64,000 nucleotides of DNA, taken from Hondaea fermentalgiana. Lineage: Eukaryota; Sar; Bigyra; Thraustochytrida; Thraustochytriidae. Shown here in pieces: positions 26,455-36,635 of the stretch (positions within the stretch are counted from its first letter, which is position 1; every line of letters begins with the position of its first letter). The notes below the pieces were generated by a model, which had not been told where the DNA came from, did no database searches, and saw only the letters and a list, made by a program, of their open reading frames with translations. The stretch is taken from assembly GCA_014084085.1 (NCBI GenBank), contig NPFB01000019.1, positions 479,379 to 543,378 on the forward strand. Reading direction: 5' to 3'. A program made the position numbers and the translations under genes.

Positions 26455-28080
26455 ATGGGTTCGGCCGCGAAACTGGCGGCCGTTCTGGCCGCCGTCGTGA
26501 TGATCACGGCGGCAGAGAGCGCGCAGGTGATCAAGATGCCGCTCAAGAAGCACCCTCGCAAGTTCTTGTTCCAGACGGAACTGCCCGAAGACGGGAACCC
26601 CGTGGATGCGTTCTACCAGGCCAAGTTCACGAATGTTGAGGGCAAGTCCGAAGGCGATATTCTCGTTCACGACTACATGAACGCCCAGTACAGCATTGAC
26701 GTCACCATGGGCACGCCGCCGCAGGCTGTGACGGTGATCCCGGACACGGGCTCCTCGAACCTCTGGGCCGCCAGCAAGAACAAGTTCCTGCAGTTCCACA
26801 AACTGTACAAGAAGGAGAAGTCGAGCACCTACAAGCACAACGGAACCAAATTTTCGCTCCATTACGGCTCTGGCGGCGTGAACGGCGTCTTCGTCAACGA
26901 CGTCTGGCGTATTGGCCCCTTTGAGGTCACGGGCAACAGCTTTGGCTCCTGCGACGACATGTCTGGGTTCGGCGTTGCGTGGTACATGGCCCACTTTGAC
27001 GGCATCCTTGGCCTCGGTTTTAGCTCGCTGCGCCAGGGCGGCGGGCCGGCCCCGTTCCAACAGCTCATTAACTCGGGCCAGCTGGCGGAGTCCGTCTTTG
27101 CCTTTTACCTTTCGAGCACCTCGGGGTCCGACGGCGAGCTCGTTATTGGTGGCGTCGATTCTGCCCATTATGAGGGCGACTTCCACACGGTGCCGCTTAC
27201 CTCGGAGACCTATTGGGCCGTGGAGCTTGGCGGCCTCTACGTGGATGGCGAGCTCGTGTCTACCACCAAGAAGGCCATTGTGGACAGCGGCACGTCTCTG
27301 CTGGCGGGTCCCCGCGCAGAGGTGAGCAAGATCGCCGAACAGCTCGGCGCCAAGGCGCTCCCCGTTGGCGAGTACGTGATTGACTGCAATGCCAACGGCC
27401 CCGATATCGACGTCGAGCTTAACGGCAAGAAGTTCACACTTTCCTTTGAGGACTACATTATCAACAGCGGCCAGGGCATGTGCATCCTTGGTATGATTGG
27501 CATCGAGATTGGACCCCCCGCTGGCCCGCTCTGGATCCTTGGTGACGTCTTTATGAAGAAGTACTACGTCAAGTTCGACTGGGAGGGCCAGAGCGTCGGC
27601 ATTGCCAAGCTCAAGTCCGCGGACACTGCTGAGGTTGCCGTTGCGCAGCCGGAGATGCCCAAGAGGCACCTTCCTTGCAACACCAAGGTCGTCACGCACG
27701 AGCACCTTCACGAGCACCACCATTACCATCCGATCATCGTTGACACCATGGGTAGCATCGGCGCTCACATGAACACGGTTGCCGACTACTTTGTTGGTGG
27801 CCAGGCCGCGGGCGAGCGTCCCAGCCACCACCACGAGGAGCCTCATCTCCACAACCACCACCCGCATCACTTTCACCACATGCATCATCGTGCCTGCCAC
27901 CAGTTTGTGGGCATGGTGGCGCTCATCGGAGGTCTCGGCTTCTTTGCACTTCGCCGTGTGCTTCGCAAGCGTCGCGAGGCAGCCGCCGTCGCCTCACAGA
28001 CGCGTGACGAGTCCTACGAGCCCCTCGCAGGTTCGCCGGAGTCGACCACTTCGACGGCCAAGGCCCTTCCGCTCGTGTAG
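26455..28080 (+). CDS. Membrane-anchored pepsin-like aspartic protease
   Basis: A family A1 endopeptidase, likely in the secretory or endolysosomal system. Seen: 541 aa with a signal peptide (about 1-22), a basic propeptide stretch (KMPLKKHPRKF), then the mature fold beginning YSIDVTMGTPPQ. Catalytic Asp motifs are DTGSSNLW (about 95) and VDSGTSLL (about 276), with the flap Tyr in LHYGSGGVNG, plus FDGILGLG and LWILGDVFM. After the protease domain (ending about 395) comes a His-rich linker (about 415-480, HEHLHEHHHYH and HNHHPHHFHHMHHR). A transmembrane helix follows (about 483-502, FVGMVALIGGLGFFAL), then a short basic tail. The His-rich juxtamembrane region could bind metal or sense pH; that is inference. 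Confidence 0.93.
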   Translation: MGSAAKLAAVLAAVVMITAAESAQVIKMPLKKHPRKFLFQTELPEDGNPVDAFYQAKFTNVEGKSEGDILVHDYMNAQYSIDVTMGTPPQAVTVIPDTGSSNLWAASKNKFLQFHKLYKKEKSSTYKHNGTKFSLHYGSGGVNGVFVNDVWRIGPFEVTGNSFGSCDDMSGFGVAWYMAHFDGILGLGFSSLRQGGGPAPFQQLINSGQLAESVFAFYLSSTSGSDGELVIGGVDSAHYEGDFHTVPLTSETYWAVELGGLYVDGELVSTTKKAIVDSGTSLLAGPRAEVSKIAEQLGAKALPVGEYVIDCNANGPDIDVELNGKKFTLSFEDYIINSGQGMCILGMIGIEIGPPAGPLWILGDVFMKKYYVKFDWEGQSVGIAKLKSADTAEVAVAQPEMPKRHLPCNTKVVTHEHLHEHHHYHPIIVDTMGSIGAHMNTVADYFVGGQAAGERPSHHHEEPHLHNHHPHHFHHMHHRACHQFVGMVALIGGLGFFALRRVLRKRREAAAVASQTRDESYEPLAGSPESTTSTAKALPLV

Positions 28081-28649
28081 ATCGATCCTCCATTTTGAGT
28101 CGGCACTTCTCTTTTCTTCCATTGCCGACCGCCCTTTCTCTTGGGACTTCATCAATAAGATATCTTCATTCTTGTAGTAGGCCTACTCGTCGTCATCGTT
28201 GTTGTTGTTGTTGTTGTTTTTGCCGAGATTGTAGGGTTTGGTCTGGTGAGAGCGGTCACGGAAAAGGATTTGCAGCAGGCAAGATACAACCAATCCCGGA
28301 GCGTGAGTGCTTCCGTCAGGTTTATAGATGCCAGACTATACCTAAAATTCCTTCTGTTGACAGACAATCTATGAAGAAGAGAAGGATGAGATGAGATGGA
28401 TGAGATAAAATGAAATGAAATGGATCCTTGTCAAGCTTTTTTTTCTTTTTATATTTTGGTTGCGCCCTACATCACGGCAACGTGGCCGGCATGTTGCCGA
28501 CGCCTCTGAAGGCTTAGTGCCTATGATCTCGTCTCGTCTCAAAGACTCCACGCCCTTTGGCTTCTTCTCTCTTTGTTCATCTACTGCTTGCTTGCTTGCT
28601 TGCTTGCGCCCCAGCGCAAGCATTCATCATCCAATTTCCTTGGTGACCT
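28081..28649. other. Convergent intergenic region
   Basis: 3' flanks of the protease gene (plus) and the small membrane-protein gene (minus). It contains a GTT triplet run (about 28197-28218), GATGA/AAATG repeats (about 28380-28425) and a CTTG run (about 28585-28606). No gene seen. Confidence 0.6.
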
Positions 28650-28880
28650 TTACACAGCCAGGCGGTGGCCAGACTGGTTCATAGCGAGGACAGAGAGGGC
28701 AAAGAAGGTAAAGTTCTTGAGCAGCTTGAGGTTGTTCGCGCGCTCCTCGCCCTCGCCAAAGTAGTCCGTCATGAGGCGCTTGTAGTTGTAGCTCATGAGC
28801 TCCATCACGCTCGCGTCCTCGTCCGGGACGACCAGCACCTCGGTCGTGCTCTCGGCCTTCACGTCGTTGAAGAGAAACAT
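28650..28880 (-). CDS. Small (76 aa) protein with C-terminal hydrophobic segment; possibly Tom6-like
   Basis: Starts at ATG 28880 with MFLFNDVKAESTTEV. An acidic region (PDEDASVMELM), YNYKRLMTDYF, then NNLKLLKNFTFFALSVLAMN near the C-terminus form a plausible tail anchor. The layout (soluble acidic start, basic Tyr/Arg stretch, RxNL-like helix near the end) resembles Tom6-class subunits of the mitochondrial import pore, but the similarity is weak. The upstream in-frame extension to 29330 is low complexity and was not used. Confidence 0.5.
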   Translation of the reverse strand: MFLFNDVKAESTTEVLVVPDEDASVMELMSYNYKRLMTDYFGEGEERANNLKLLKNFTFFALSVLAMNQSGHRLAV

Positions 28881-29853
28881 GCTTGCGGCACCTGCGCGGG
28901 CGTTCGGGCGTGCGGCTCGGCGTGCGGCGGCGGCGAACGAGCAGAGACGGAGAGGCTGCGAAGTTTTCTTTCTGCTTCTCGCGCTCCTCGGCGCCGCTGC
29001 GCCACCAAAAGTTTCCCCGATTCTTCCGCGTTTATCCGACCGCTTCCGGGAAGTGCCGCCAATCAAGCTGAGCAGACTGTGAGCTGCCTGCCTGTATGTG
29101 ATGGGGAAAAGAAGGAGGGTTTCTCCACTCGCAGGATGGTGCGAAGTGAGGAAGACGATCGCTCGCGAAGAGAACGAAAGCGTAGCACGGGATGAGGAAT
29201 AGCTTTCCATTTGCTGGCGAGCGCAAGGGCGAGTCTCGGAAGAAGGCTGGGCGTAATCAATTCTTGGTTGGGAAGTTCGCGAAGATGTCGATCGATGGAT
29301 TTGGCCCAAGAGTGAATTCGAGCTCTGCAAAAGGTCCAGCGTGGCGTACCGCCAAGTCTACCTGCCTGCTGTTTCGTTCATTTTTAAGATGAATGATGCC
29401 TGTTCTCATGCATCTTCGAACAAATTTCGTGGTCATTGTTCCGCATTTATTCATTCTTTCTTTCTTTCTCTCTCTCTTGTTCTGGAATGAAAGACTCAGG
29501 CGATGTCTCTCTGACTGTGAGTCCACAACCCTGCCCATGGCGAGGTCAAGGAAATTTAGGGACGTCAAGATCACAACACAAAGTCACGGAAGGACTTTCC
29601 TTCAATTCTGAGTTTTTTTCTTCATTTTGTGCCCGTCATGCCACTGGACTTCGCGCGCTCTTCTCTTCGTCAGCTCGCTGGCGATGCGCCGTTCATACAA
29701 TCACTACATTCAGATGCGTGCCATACAAATATCGCTTGTTCGCGTGCGTGTATACATGCTAAGAAAAAAGTGACGGTTACGAGTCTCTCTTTCAAGTTCC
29801 GGTCTGCTTGACGCTGGCAATTCCCAATTAATCTCGCGTCTTGGCGCAACATC
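28881..29853. other. Divergent intergenic region
   Basis: 970 bp between the 76-aa gene (minus) and the cyclophilin (plus). The left half is GC-rich leader/promoter; the right half is AT-richer with a TTTC run (about 29456-29480). No supported gene. Confidence 0.55.
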
Positions 29854-30645
29854 ATGCACGCCGAGTCATTGCTCGGCTCGCGCGGGCCAGCTGCACCGCA
29901 GCCCAACAACCCGCGCGCGTTCATGGACATCCGAATTGGAGATATTCCCGTTGGGCAGCTCGTATTCGAGGTACGTTGAGACGAGAGTGACTGCCAGCAG
30001 TGCAAGCAAGACGCCAGTGTGCACAAATGCTAGATGGCAAAGCATGAACAGTAAATAGTCTCTAACGAGCAAGACGGAGGACCGCCAGCTTCGCAAGGAC
30101 CTTGCCACACGTACTTGCGAGAACTTCCTCAAGCTTTGCAGTGGCGCAGCAGGACTCTCCGACTCTGGCTTTGAACTTTGTTACAAGGGATGGTATGTTT
30201 CTTCTTTTCTTTTCGTTTTTCTGAAATACCGCAACACCAGAATCGTGTTTGGAATGAAAGACGTCTAACCTGGCCGTCGGGGAATACTTGCGTCAGTGCT
30301 TTTCACAGAATCGTTCCCAACGAGGTATGCCAATGCGGCGACTTTACCAAAGAGGACGGCACCGGCGGTGAGAGCGTTTTCGGCGCAGACTTTGAGGATG
30401 AGACCTTTGCCATGACACATGCGGGACCAGGTGTGCTCTCCATGGTCAACTCTGGACCGGACTCGAACCGAAGCCAATTTTTCATCACCTTTGCGCGCAT
30501 GCCCAGCCTTGACAATCATCACGTCGTATTCGGTTACGTCATTGAAGGCATGGATATTCTTCGTCGGATCGAGGCATGCGGGTCTATGAGCGGGAAGCCC
30601 CGACAAACGGTGACCGTGAGCGACTGCGGCATAGTCCGCGAATGA
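29854..30645 (+). CDS. Divergent cyclophilin-type peptidyl-prolyl isomerase, three exons
   Basis: Exons inferred at 29854-29970, 30089-30192 and 30297-30645 (189 aa), with GT-AG introns of 118 and 104 nt. Junctions restore the family sequence: IPVGQLVFE | LRKDLATRTCENFLKLC, and YKG-C-AFHRIVPNE across the second junction (phase 2). The rest reads GDFT..GESVFG..F, GPGVLSMVNSGPDSNRSQFFITF, LDNHHVVFGYVIEGMDILRRIE. The Arg in FHR and the His before VVFG are kept. The FM-Q-G pocket (family PNFMxQGGDFT) reads PNEVCQCGDFT, and the Trp of cyclophilin A is Ser, so isomerase activity and cyclosporin binding are probably weakened. Confidence 0.85.
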
Positions 30646-30908
30646 GCCTGCGTGCTCTTCGAAGAACGTATTCCCTCACATCGCGAGCTCGTAAAATGAA
30701 AATCGCAAAACGTCAAAGAAGGCAAGTAAGTACATGTTTGATCATTATATGCTGGTGCTGCGATACATCCCCTGCATCTGCCCAGGGCCTTGCAACAGTT
30801 GTTTGCTTTCGAGCCGATCATGGGCGGCTCTCGCGCTTGCTTTCTCTCGTGCGGCAAGGGCGTGCAGACCCCTCCCTCCCGGCGAGCAAAAGAAAGGAAA
30901 AGGAAACT

Positions 30909-31196
30909 CTACTTGCTCTCATTCGGAGTCACGTTTCCGATGTTGCCCTGGTATCCAGAGTCATCGAACTCCTTCTTGTTCTGAGCGCTCACGTAGGCTC
31001 CGTAGGCGAGCGCGCCGAGCGTGCCGCCCTGGGCCAGGACGCGGGCGCGCATCATCTGCTGCGAGAGCTTCTGGTTGCCAGCCCGAAAGCTGGCGATGCC
31101 GCCGAAGAGCACGACCGCCGTGACCACGCACCCAATCGGCACGAGCGGCTCTGCGCGGATCTTGCTCATGAACTTGTCCCGCGTGGCATCGTCCAT
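30909..31196 (-). CDS. HIG1-domain protein (Rcf1-like respiratory supercomplex factor)
   Basis: HIG1 proteins sit in the inner mitochondrial membrane and associate with complexes III/IV. Seen: 95 aa with SKIRAEPLVPIGCVVTAVVLFGG, the HIG1 opening (family ExPxxPIGxxxT). Then come SFRAGNQKLSQQMMRARVLAQGGTLGALAYG, giving two membrane helices joined by a basic Q-rich loop with the QxxRxRVxAQ(G) signature, and a polar tail ending PNESK. Start at ATG 31196; the upstream in-frame stretch is a translated CTTGC repeat. Its stop lies about 260 bp from the convergent cyclophilin stop. Confidence 0.9.
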   Translation of the reverse strand: MDDATRDKFMSKIRAEPLVPIGCVVTAVVLFGGIASFRAGNQKLSQQMMRARVLAQGGTLGALAYGAYVSAQNKKEFDDSGYQGNIGNVTPNESK

Positions 31197-31858
31197 GGTC
31201 CTGCCGCGGGGCCTTGCCTTGCCTTGCCTGCCTTGCCCTGCCCTGCCTTGCCTTGCCTTGCTTGAGCTTTGCTTTCTTGGCTCTGCCTCGAGCGCGGCGC
31301 CAACGAGCCGCTCTTTCTCTCTCTCTGCGTGCGCGCAGGGGCGAGAGCGGGGCGGCGGGAGAGCGCGCGCGCGGGCAGCCGGGGATGCAGACGGGCGAGA
31401 AGGCCTCCGCGGTCGACGGCGCCAAGGCGATTGCGATTTGCCCGTCTCGGCGTCCGCGACGCCGGAGTTTTCGTCTCGCGGATCGAGAGAGAGAGAGATC
31501 GTGTGAGGCAAGGGCGAGCCGCGGTGTGCGCAACGCATATGTCTGTTCCAAGAATTGGCAACAACTCGTACTCGCGCTGCCCCTGGATGGCGCTGCGCAA
31601 GGAGAAGGAAGGTCCGTCTAGGCCAAGGCCCAGGCCTGCACAGCAAAATCATTGGCAAAAGGGGAGAAGAGAGAGCGCGTGGGCCGAGCCTCATGTACGC
31701 CATGCAATGTGCAGGAAGCAAGTGCCGCCCGAACAAAAGAAAAGCTTGCGAGGTTCTGTGTCGATTTCTCCGAGATTATACTTTACTCAATGAGAGCATT
31801 GCGACGCTGTCTGTTAATCCACATCAATAGGCTCCGTGGGGTATCAAAAAGCTTACTT
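31197..31858. other. Intergenic region with CCTTG repeats
   Basis: Promoter/leader of the HIG1 gene and the 3' flank of the CAMSAP-like gene. CCTTG/CCTG pentamer-like repeats run at about 31211-31265 immediately upstream of the HIG1 ATG, and an AG run lies near 31484-31498. No gene seen. Confidence 0.6.
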
Positions 31859-34800
31859 CTACATGCGTTGAGGCAGCGGAAAGAATTTGGGATTCAAAGC
31901 GACGGCGTCGGTGGTTTTGGTGATGGACTTGGTCGAAATGCGCGAGAACCGCTTCTGGCCCGTGTTGTACTTGTAAAAGGAATCGACCATTGCTGCGTCC
32001 ACCACTGCCGGCAATTGCTTTGCGCCCTGGACCTTGCGCAAGTCACGCGTCACGCGATCTACGACATAGACGCCACGAAATTTGAGAGCAACCTCGTTGC
32101 GAAAGAGAATCACGTATTGCGCGTTCGTAAACTCCGGTTCACCACTGGCGGCGCGCTCCTCCAGCCCTCCGAGGACTCGCTCGCGACGTTGTGCGTGATG
32201 AGCGCCAGCCAGACACACGTGAGTAATTGCGTTCATGATCAGCTTCAGGTTCGACTTTGTCGCGATTTCGATAGTTGGCGGGATCTCGGGCGGAATTTCG
32301 CAGACAACAGGGGCGTGTCCAGAACGCACATGAGCTGGAGGATTCTGTGACGGACGAGGCCGAAACGCTCCTGCACTCGCCCTACTTCGACTACTTCCGA
32401 GCGCGGCGCTTGGTACCTGAGACTCCCACGGCGAACTATCATCGCTTTGATTTGGACCTGTCTGCGACTGCCAAAGCGAATCTCGCTTTGCCCCTCGTGA
32501 CTTCACGCTTTGCTCGTTGTGCAGAGGAATCTCATGAGAGAATGTGGCTTGTGGGTCCAGACTACTAGGCCTCTCCAGGGTGGAGGTGGGCAGCGCTGCC
32601 ACCGGAGTATTTGCGCTCGTGCGACGTCTGGCACGAGCCTCACTTTCTGCAAGCTTCCGGCGCCGCACTTCCTCGAACCTGCGTTGCCGCCGAATATTTT
32701 CGGCATCGTCGCCGTTAAGAGGAATTTCGATGCTAAAGAGCTTCTCCTGTGGCGGGCGCGGGCGCGGGCGCTCCTCATGTCCTGCGGCCTCATCGTCGAG
32801 CTCTTCTATGGTTTTTTCGCGAAGGTCAGGCGAGGCAAGATTTTCTTCTGTTGCACGAGTACGATCTTCATCGTTCGCACTTAATTCGTCGCGAGCGATA
32901 CTGTGACGAGAACCTGAATCATTCTCGTCAAAGGCTCCGCCATGGCCATCGCTAACCACGGAGGAGGTCGAAGAAATCGGTGAAAGCTCACGAGGTGAAT
33001 CAGGTGCAATTACTGAAGTGCTTCCCTCTGAAAAGTCTGACCAGCCGTCCATATCTGCAGGTACCTCTTGGTAGGCCGCAGATTCCAAAGCAGCCGATCG
33101 TGGTGACCTGACCGAGGCATTGTCCACATTCGACTTTGGCGAACCAAGGTCTACCTCTTGCTGCAGACTCTGGGCAAGTCGATATCTCCTTTCTGTCGCA
33201 AGTCGTTCTTCAACCTTGCGTTCATGCAAAATTGCGGCTTGGGCTGCGCGGAGGCGGTGCAAAACTTCTGCTCGCTCCTGGGACGTTATTTGGGGTGCAC
33301 TGCGAGAGCTCAAGCTGCCAACGCGGTCATTCATTGTCGCCGGTGACAGTCGCGTGTCCCGGGCGCTTTGAACGTGCAAATACTGCTTCGTCTTCTGTCT
33401 GGAATCGGCCTTATGAGTCCTGGAGTCCACAGCTAGTGAAGGGGCACTTTGCGATGTTGATGCAATATTTCCAGTAAGCCCTCTCCTGCCGGTTTGATCA
33501 GGTTCTGCTTCGATCGTCGGGGTTGAGGGGCTGGGGCTCACGCTCCGCGCCACGCTGCCAAATCGAGTCTTGTTCCCAACATTTTCTCTTCCCGATTCCA
33601 TCGACAGGGCAGAGACCCCGGTCGGGGTTCCAGGGGACCTTGGCGCTGGCGACTGCCTCGAAACGGGACTCAAGGAATGGTGCGCGGCGCTATCTTTAAA
33701 TGGACGTTCTTCTCGAGGCGAGGTATGCCCCGATTGTTCTCTAAGGCTCCTGTGTTCTGCGGAAAAGGCTCCAGGACCAGATTTAGCTGTTTCAATTGCG
33801 GCTTCTTGGTCACCATCCTCAGTCGCGCCAAATCGAATGTCGCGAACAGGCGACATTGTGGCCTTTGGGGTCTCGCTGCGAGAGTTCTCATAGGCAAGAG
33901 CTGCCCGATACTTTCGGTCTGCCTCCTCTCGTAGCTTTCGGAGCTCTTCAATGCGTTCCATCGCAAAGTCGCGGAGATTTACATCTTTTGGGTCCTTCGA
34001 TGGAGAGTCTTCAGACATTGCGGACATAGACATTGCGGGCATGGTATTTGGCTCAGGCGGCATCTCGGCATTCCGAGCCTTTTCCTGCTCAATCTGACGC
34101 ACCCACGCGCGCTGTACTTCTCTTTCATGGTTCTCACGATCGGCTTTTTCTTTAAGCTTTCTCTCTCGTGCCAAAGTGGCGATTTTGTCGAGTCTCTTTT
34201 GTTTTTCAGCATTCTCCAAAGCCTCACGACGATGCAGGTCATGCTTTTCTTCGCTGTGACGACGCTGAGATTCGAGTGCTTCCTCCTCCTCCTCATCATC
34301 ATCATCATCTTGTGCTTGTACAATACGTTCAGGCTCACGCGCGTCCTCTTCTTCGCTCTGACATTGAATTTGACGTCCAAGTGCCACCTCCGCCTCTTCC
34401 TCCTCTTTTAGGCGATGCTGGCGCTCAGGCAGTTCTTTTTCGTCAGCTACACGCTGCCGTTGCAGTTCAAGATCTCTTTGTTCTTGCATGCTGCGTTCAT
34501 GCTCCAAATTCCTCTTTTCTTCTTCTGCGAGGCGGCGTTTACGTTCACGCTCTTCGTCTTCCTTCTGCTGCTGTTGACGTTCAACTTCCTTTTGTGCTTG
34601 CATGCGTCGATCACGCTCACGCTCTTGTTCTTCTTCCACTTCTCGCTGCCGTTGAAGTTCGAGATCTCTTAGTTCTTGCATATGACGTTCATGCTTCCTT
34701 TGTCTTTCTTCTTCGAGACAAAGTTGGCGTTGACGTTCTTGCTCTTCTTCCTCAAGACGGAGTTGACGCTCACGTTCGCGTTCGTGTTTTTCCTCCACTT

Positions 34801-36635
34801 CACGCTGCCTTCGAAGCTCGAGTTCTCTTTGCTCTTGCATATGACGTTCGTGCTTCCTTTGTCTTTCTTCTTCGAGACAAAGTTGGCGTTGACGCTCTTG
34901 CTCTTCTTCCTCAAGACGGAGTTGACGCTCACGTTCGCGCTCTTGTTCTTCTTCCACTTCACGCTGCCGTCGAAGCTCGAGTTCTCTTTGCTCTTGCATT
35001 CTGCGTTCACGTTCACGTTTCCTTTCTTCTTCGAGGCGAAGTTCACGTTGACGTTGACGCTCGCGCTCGCGCTCTTGTTCTTCTTCCACTTCACGCTGCC
35101 GTTGAAGCTCGAGATCTCTTTGTTCTTGCAATCTGCGTTCATGCTCCCTTTTCGTATCATCTTCGAGTTGACGCTCTTGCTCTTGTTCTTGCTCTTCTTG
35201 TTCTTCTTCTTCTACTTCGCGTTGCCGTTCAAATTCGAGTTCTTTCTGCTCTTGCACATGGCGCTCAGATTTGCGCACCATTTTCCCTTCTGCTTCATAA
35301 TCATGATCATGATCATGATCACGATCTTCCTCGTGTTCATCCATTTGACGCTGGTATCCGACTTCAATTTTGTGCTCGTCCTCTTTTCTTTGCACACGAT
35401 GCACAGTTTCCACTTCTCGGACATTCTGTTGGCGCTCAAGTGATTCTTCGTCTTGGTCTTCACTCATACGTGGCATTCCGCCAAAGTGCGCATCTTGGTT
35501 CACATCAGCAAAAAGACTTTTCGTTGACGCTGTCTGCGCACGCCGTAACCTTGCAGCAATTCGTTGTTCGCGCGCCTTGCGAGAAAGAAGTGCTTCATTT
35601 GCGTCTCGCATATCTTCTCCTCCTACCTCGTCCCTCTCTGCTTTCACCGCTCCTTCTTCTTCTGCTTCTTCTTCTGCCCGTAGTCTTGCGCGTTCAGTAC
35701 TGAGAGATGCGCTCTCAATCTTTTCCGCGACACGCATCAAAGCTGGCTCGGACGCTGAAGTGGTGGTGCTGCTCCGTTTTTTTAGAATGAATGCGGTTGC
35801 CAAAGGTGCGGTGTCCTCCGACACATCTTGAGCTAGTCGTTGCGTGATGTGAGCGGTCAGCGCACGCACGCTCGAGAATCGCGTAACGCCATGTTTCGCT
35901 GTTGCCATCGTCTGCGGCTCGAAAACGATAGCCTTGCGTGTCTTTGGATGGTCCGAAGGCAGGTACACGAGCGCTGCATGAGACAAACCTGAAAAGAGAA
36001 CGACTACAGGCAAGAGCTTTTGGTACCGCGTTCCCGTAAAGCGGTACAGCGTCTCGAGGACGTCTTCCGCAGTCTGTGCTCGCCAAGATGATACGCATTT
36101 ATTTCAGACACGTCAGCAACTTTGACTTCCATTTGCGCTTTTGAGCTAAACGACACAAACGTACCTGACATGGCCGATCCCGAACGAGACGCACGGACTG
36201 TGTCTGAGCACGAGGTGCGGTCTGCAGGTAATAGTCCAGAGCTCGATCCGAAGACACGGTGGCGGAAGCCTCTTTCTCGCTCAAAGAAAGCGCTTGAAGA
36301 GTCTGTATGGACGTATGGTGGTGGAGGTGGAGGAAGTTTTGTCAATCATTAAAAGACTCATCGCAGAGACTCAGGCTCGCTTTTGCACTTACCCTTGCAT
36401 GCAGAACACCCTTCCCACCCAAGATGACCGACGCAGCCTGGCAGCACAAGAGACCCTCGTGCGTTCCCTGCAGCGAAGACCCGGAGGATGCTGGCGAAGA
36501 ATCCGATTTCATTTGCTTTGACAGCTGGTCTCTCTTCGCCAAATCATTCTTGTTGTGTGATGTATTTTCTGCATTTGAGCCATCGTGATTCATCCCGTGA
36601 TCAGCAAGAACGTCAAGCGAACGAGCTCCGTCCAT
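31859..36635 (-). CDS. CAMSAP/patronin-like microtubule minus-end protein (CKK domain), three exons
   Basis: CAMSAP/patronin proteins bind microtubule minus ends through a C-terminal CKK domain. Exons inferred at 36635-36393, 36302-36165 and 36073-31859 (1531 aa), with GT-AG introns of 90 and 91 nt, all phase 0. An in-frame TGA lies upstream of the ATG. The last 130 residues are the CKK: KSNLKLIMNAITHVCLAG, YVILFRNEVALKFRGVYVV, VDSFYKYNTGQKRFSRI, TKSITKTTDAVAL. These match CAMSAP SNKRLIHNALxYCCLAG, FLILFRD..CQFRALY, YKYSSDRKQFxxI and TMSxxxDALTI. The middle (about 330-800) is an extreme Glu/Arg/Gln helix with tandem 53-aa repeats. Phospho-rich Ser stretches link it to the CKK. I could not identify the CH domain of animal CAMSAPs. 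Confidence 0.85.
34680..34998 (-). repeat. 159-bp tandem repeat inside the CAMSAP-like coding sequence
   Basis: Two consecutive, nearly identical 159-bp units (53 codons) start at about 34680 and 34840. Each encodes the block RQKHERHMQE..RELELRRQREVEE..RERERQLRLEEEEQERQ, shortened here. Diverged copies extend to both sides (about 34440-35170). The unit keeps the reading frame and extends a long single alpha-helix/coiled coil. Confidence 0.8.

Noticed and set aside
26209..27900. 563-codon minus-strand open frame opposite the aspartic protease
   Set aside because: Mirror frame of the protease gene with no recognisable domain.
34168..35703. 511-codon plus-strand Leu/Val/His-rich frame
   Set aside because: Antisense of the Glu/Arg-rich CAMSAP helix; the hydrophobic look is a by-product of GAG/CGC codons read backwards.
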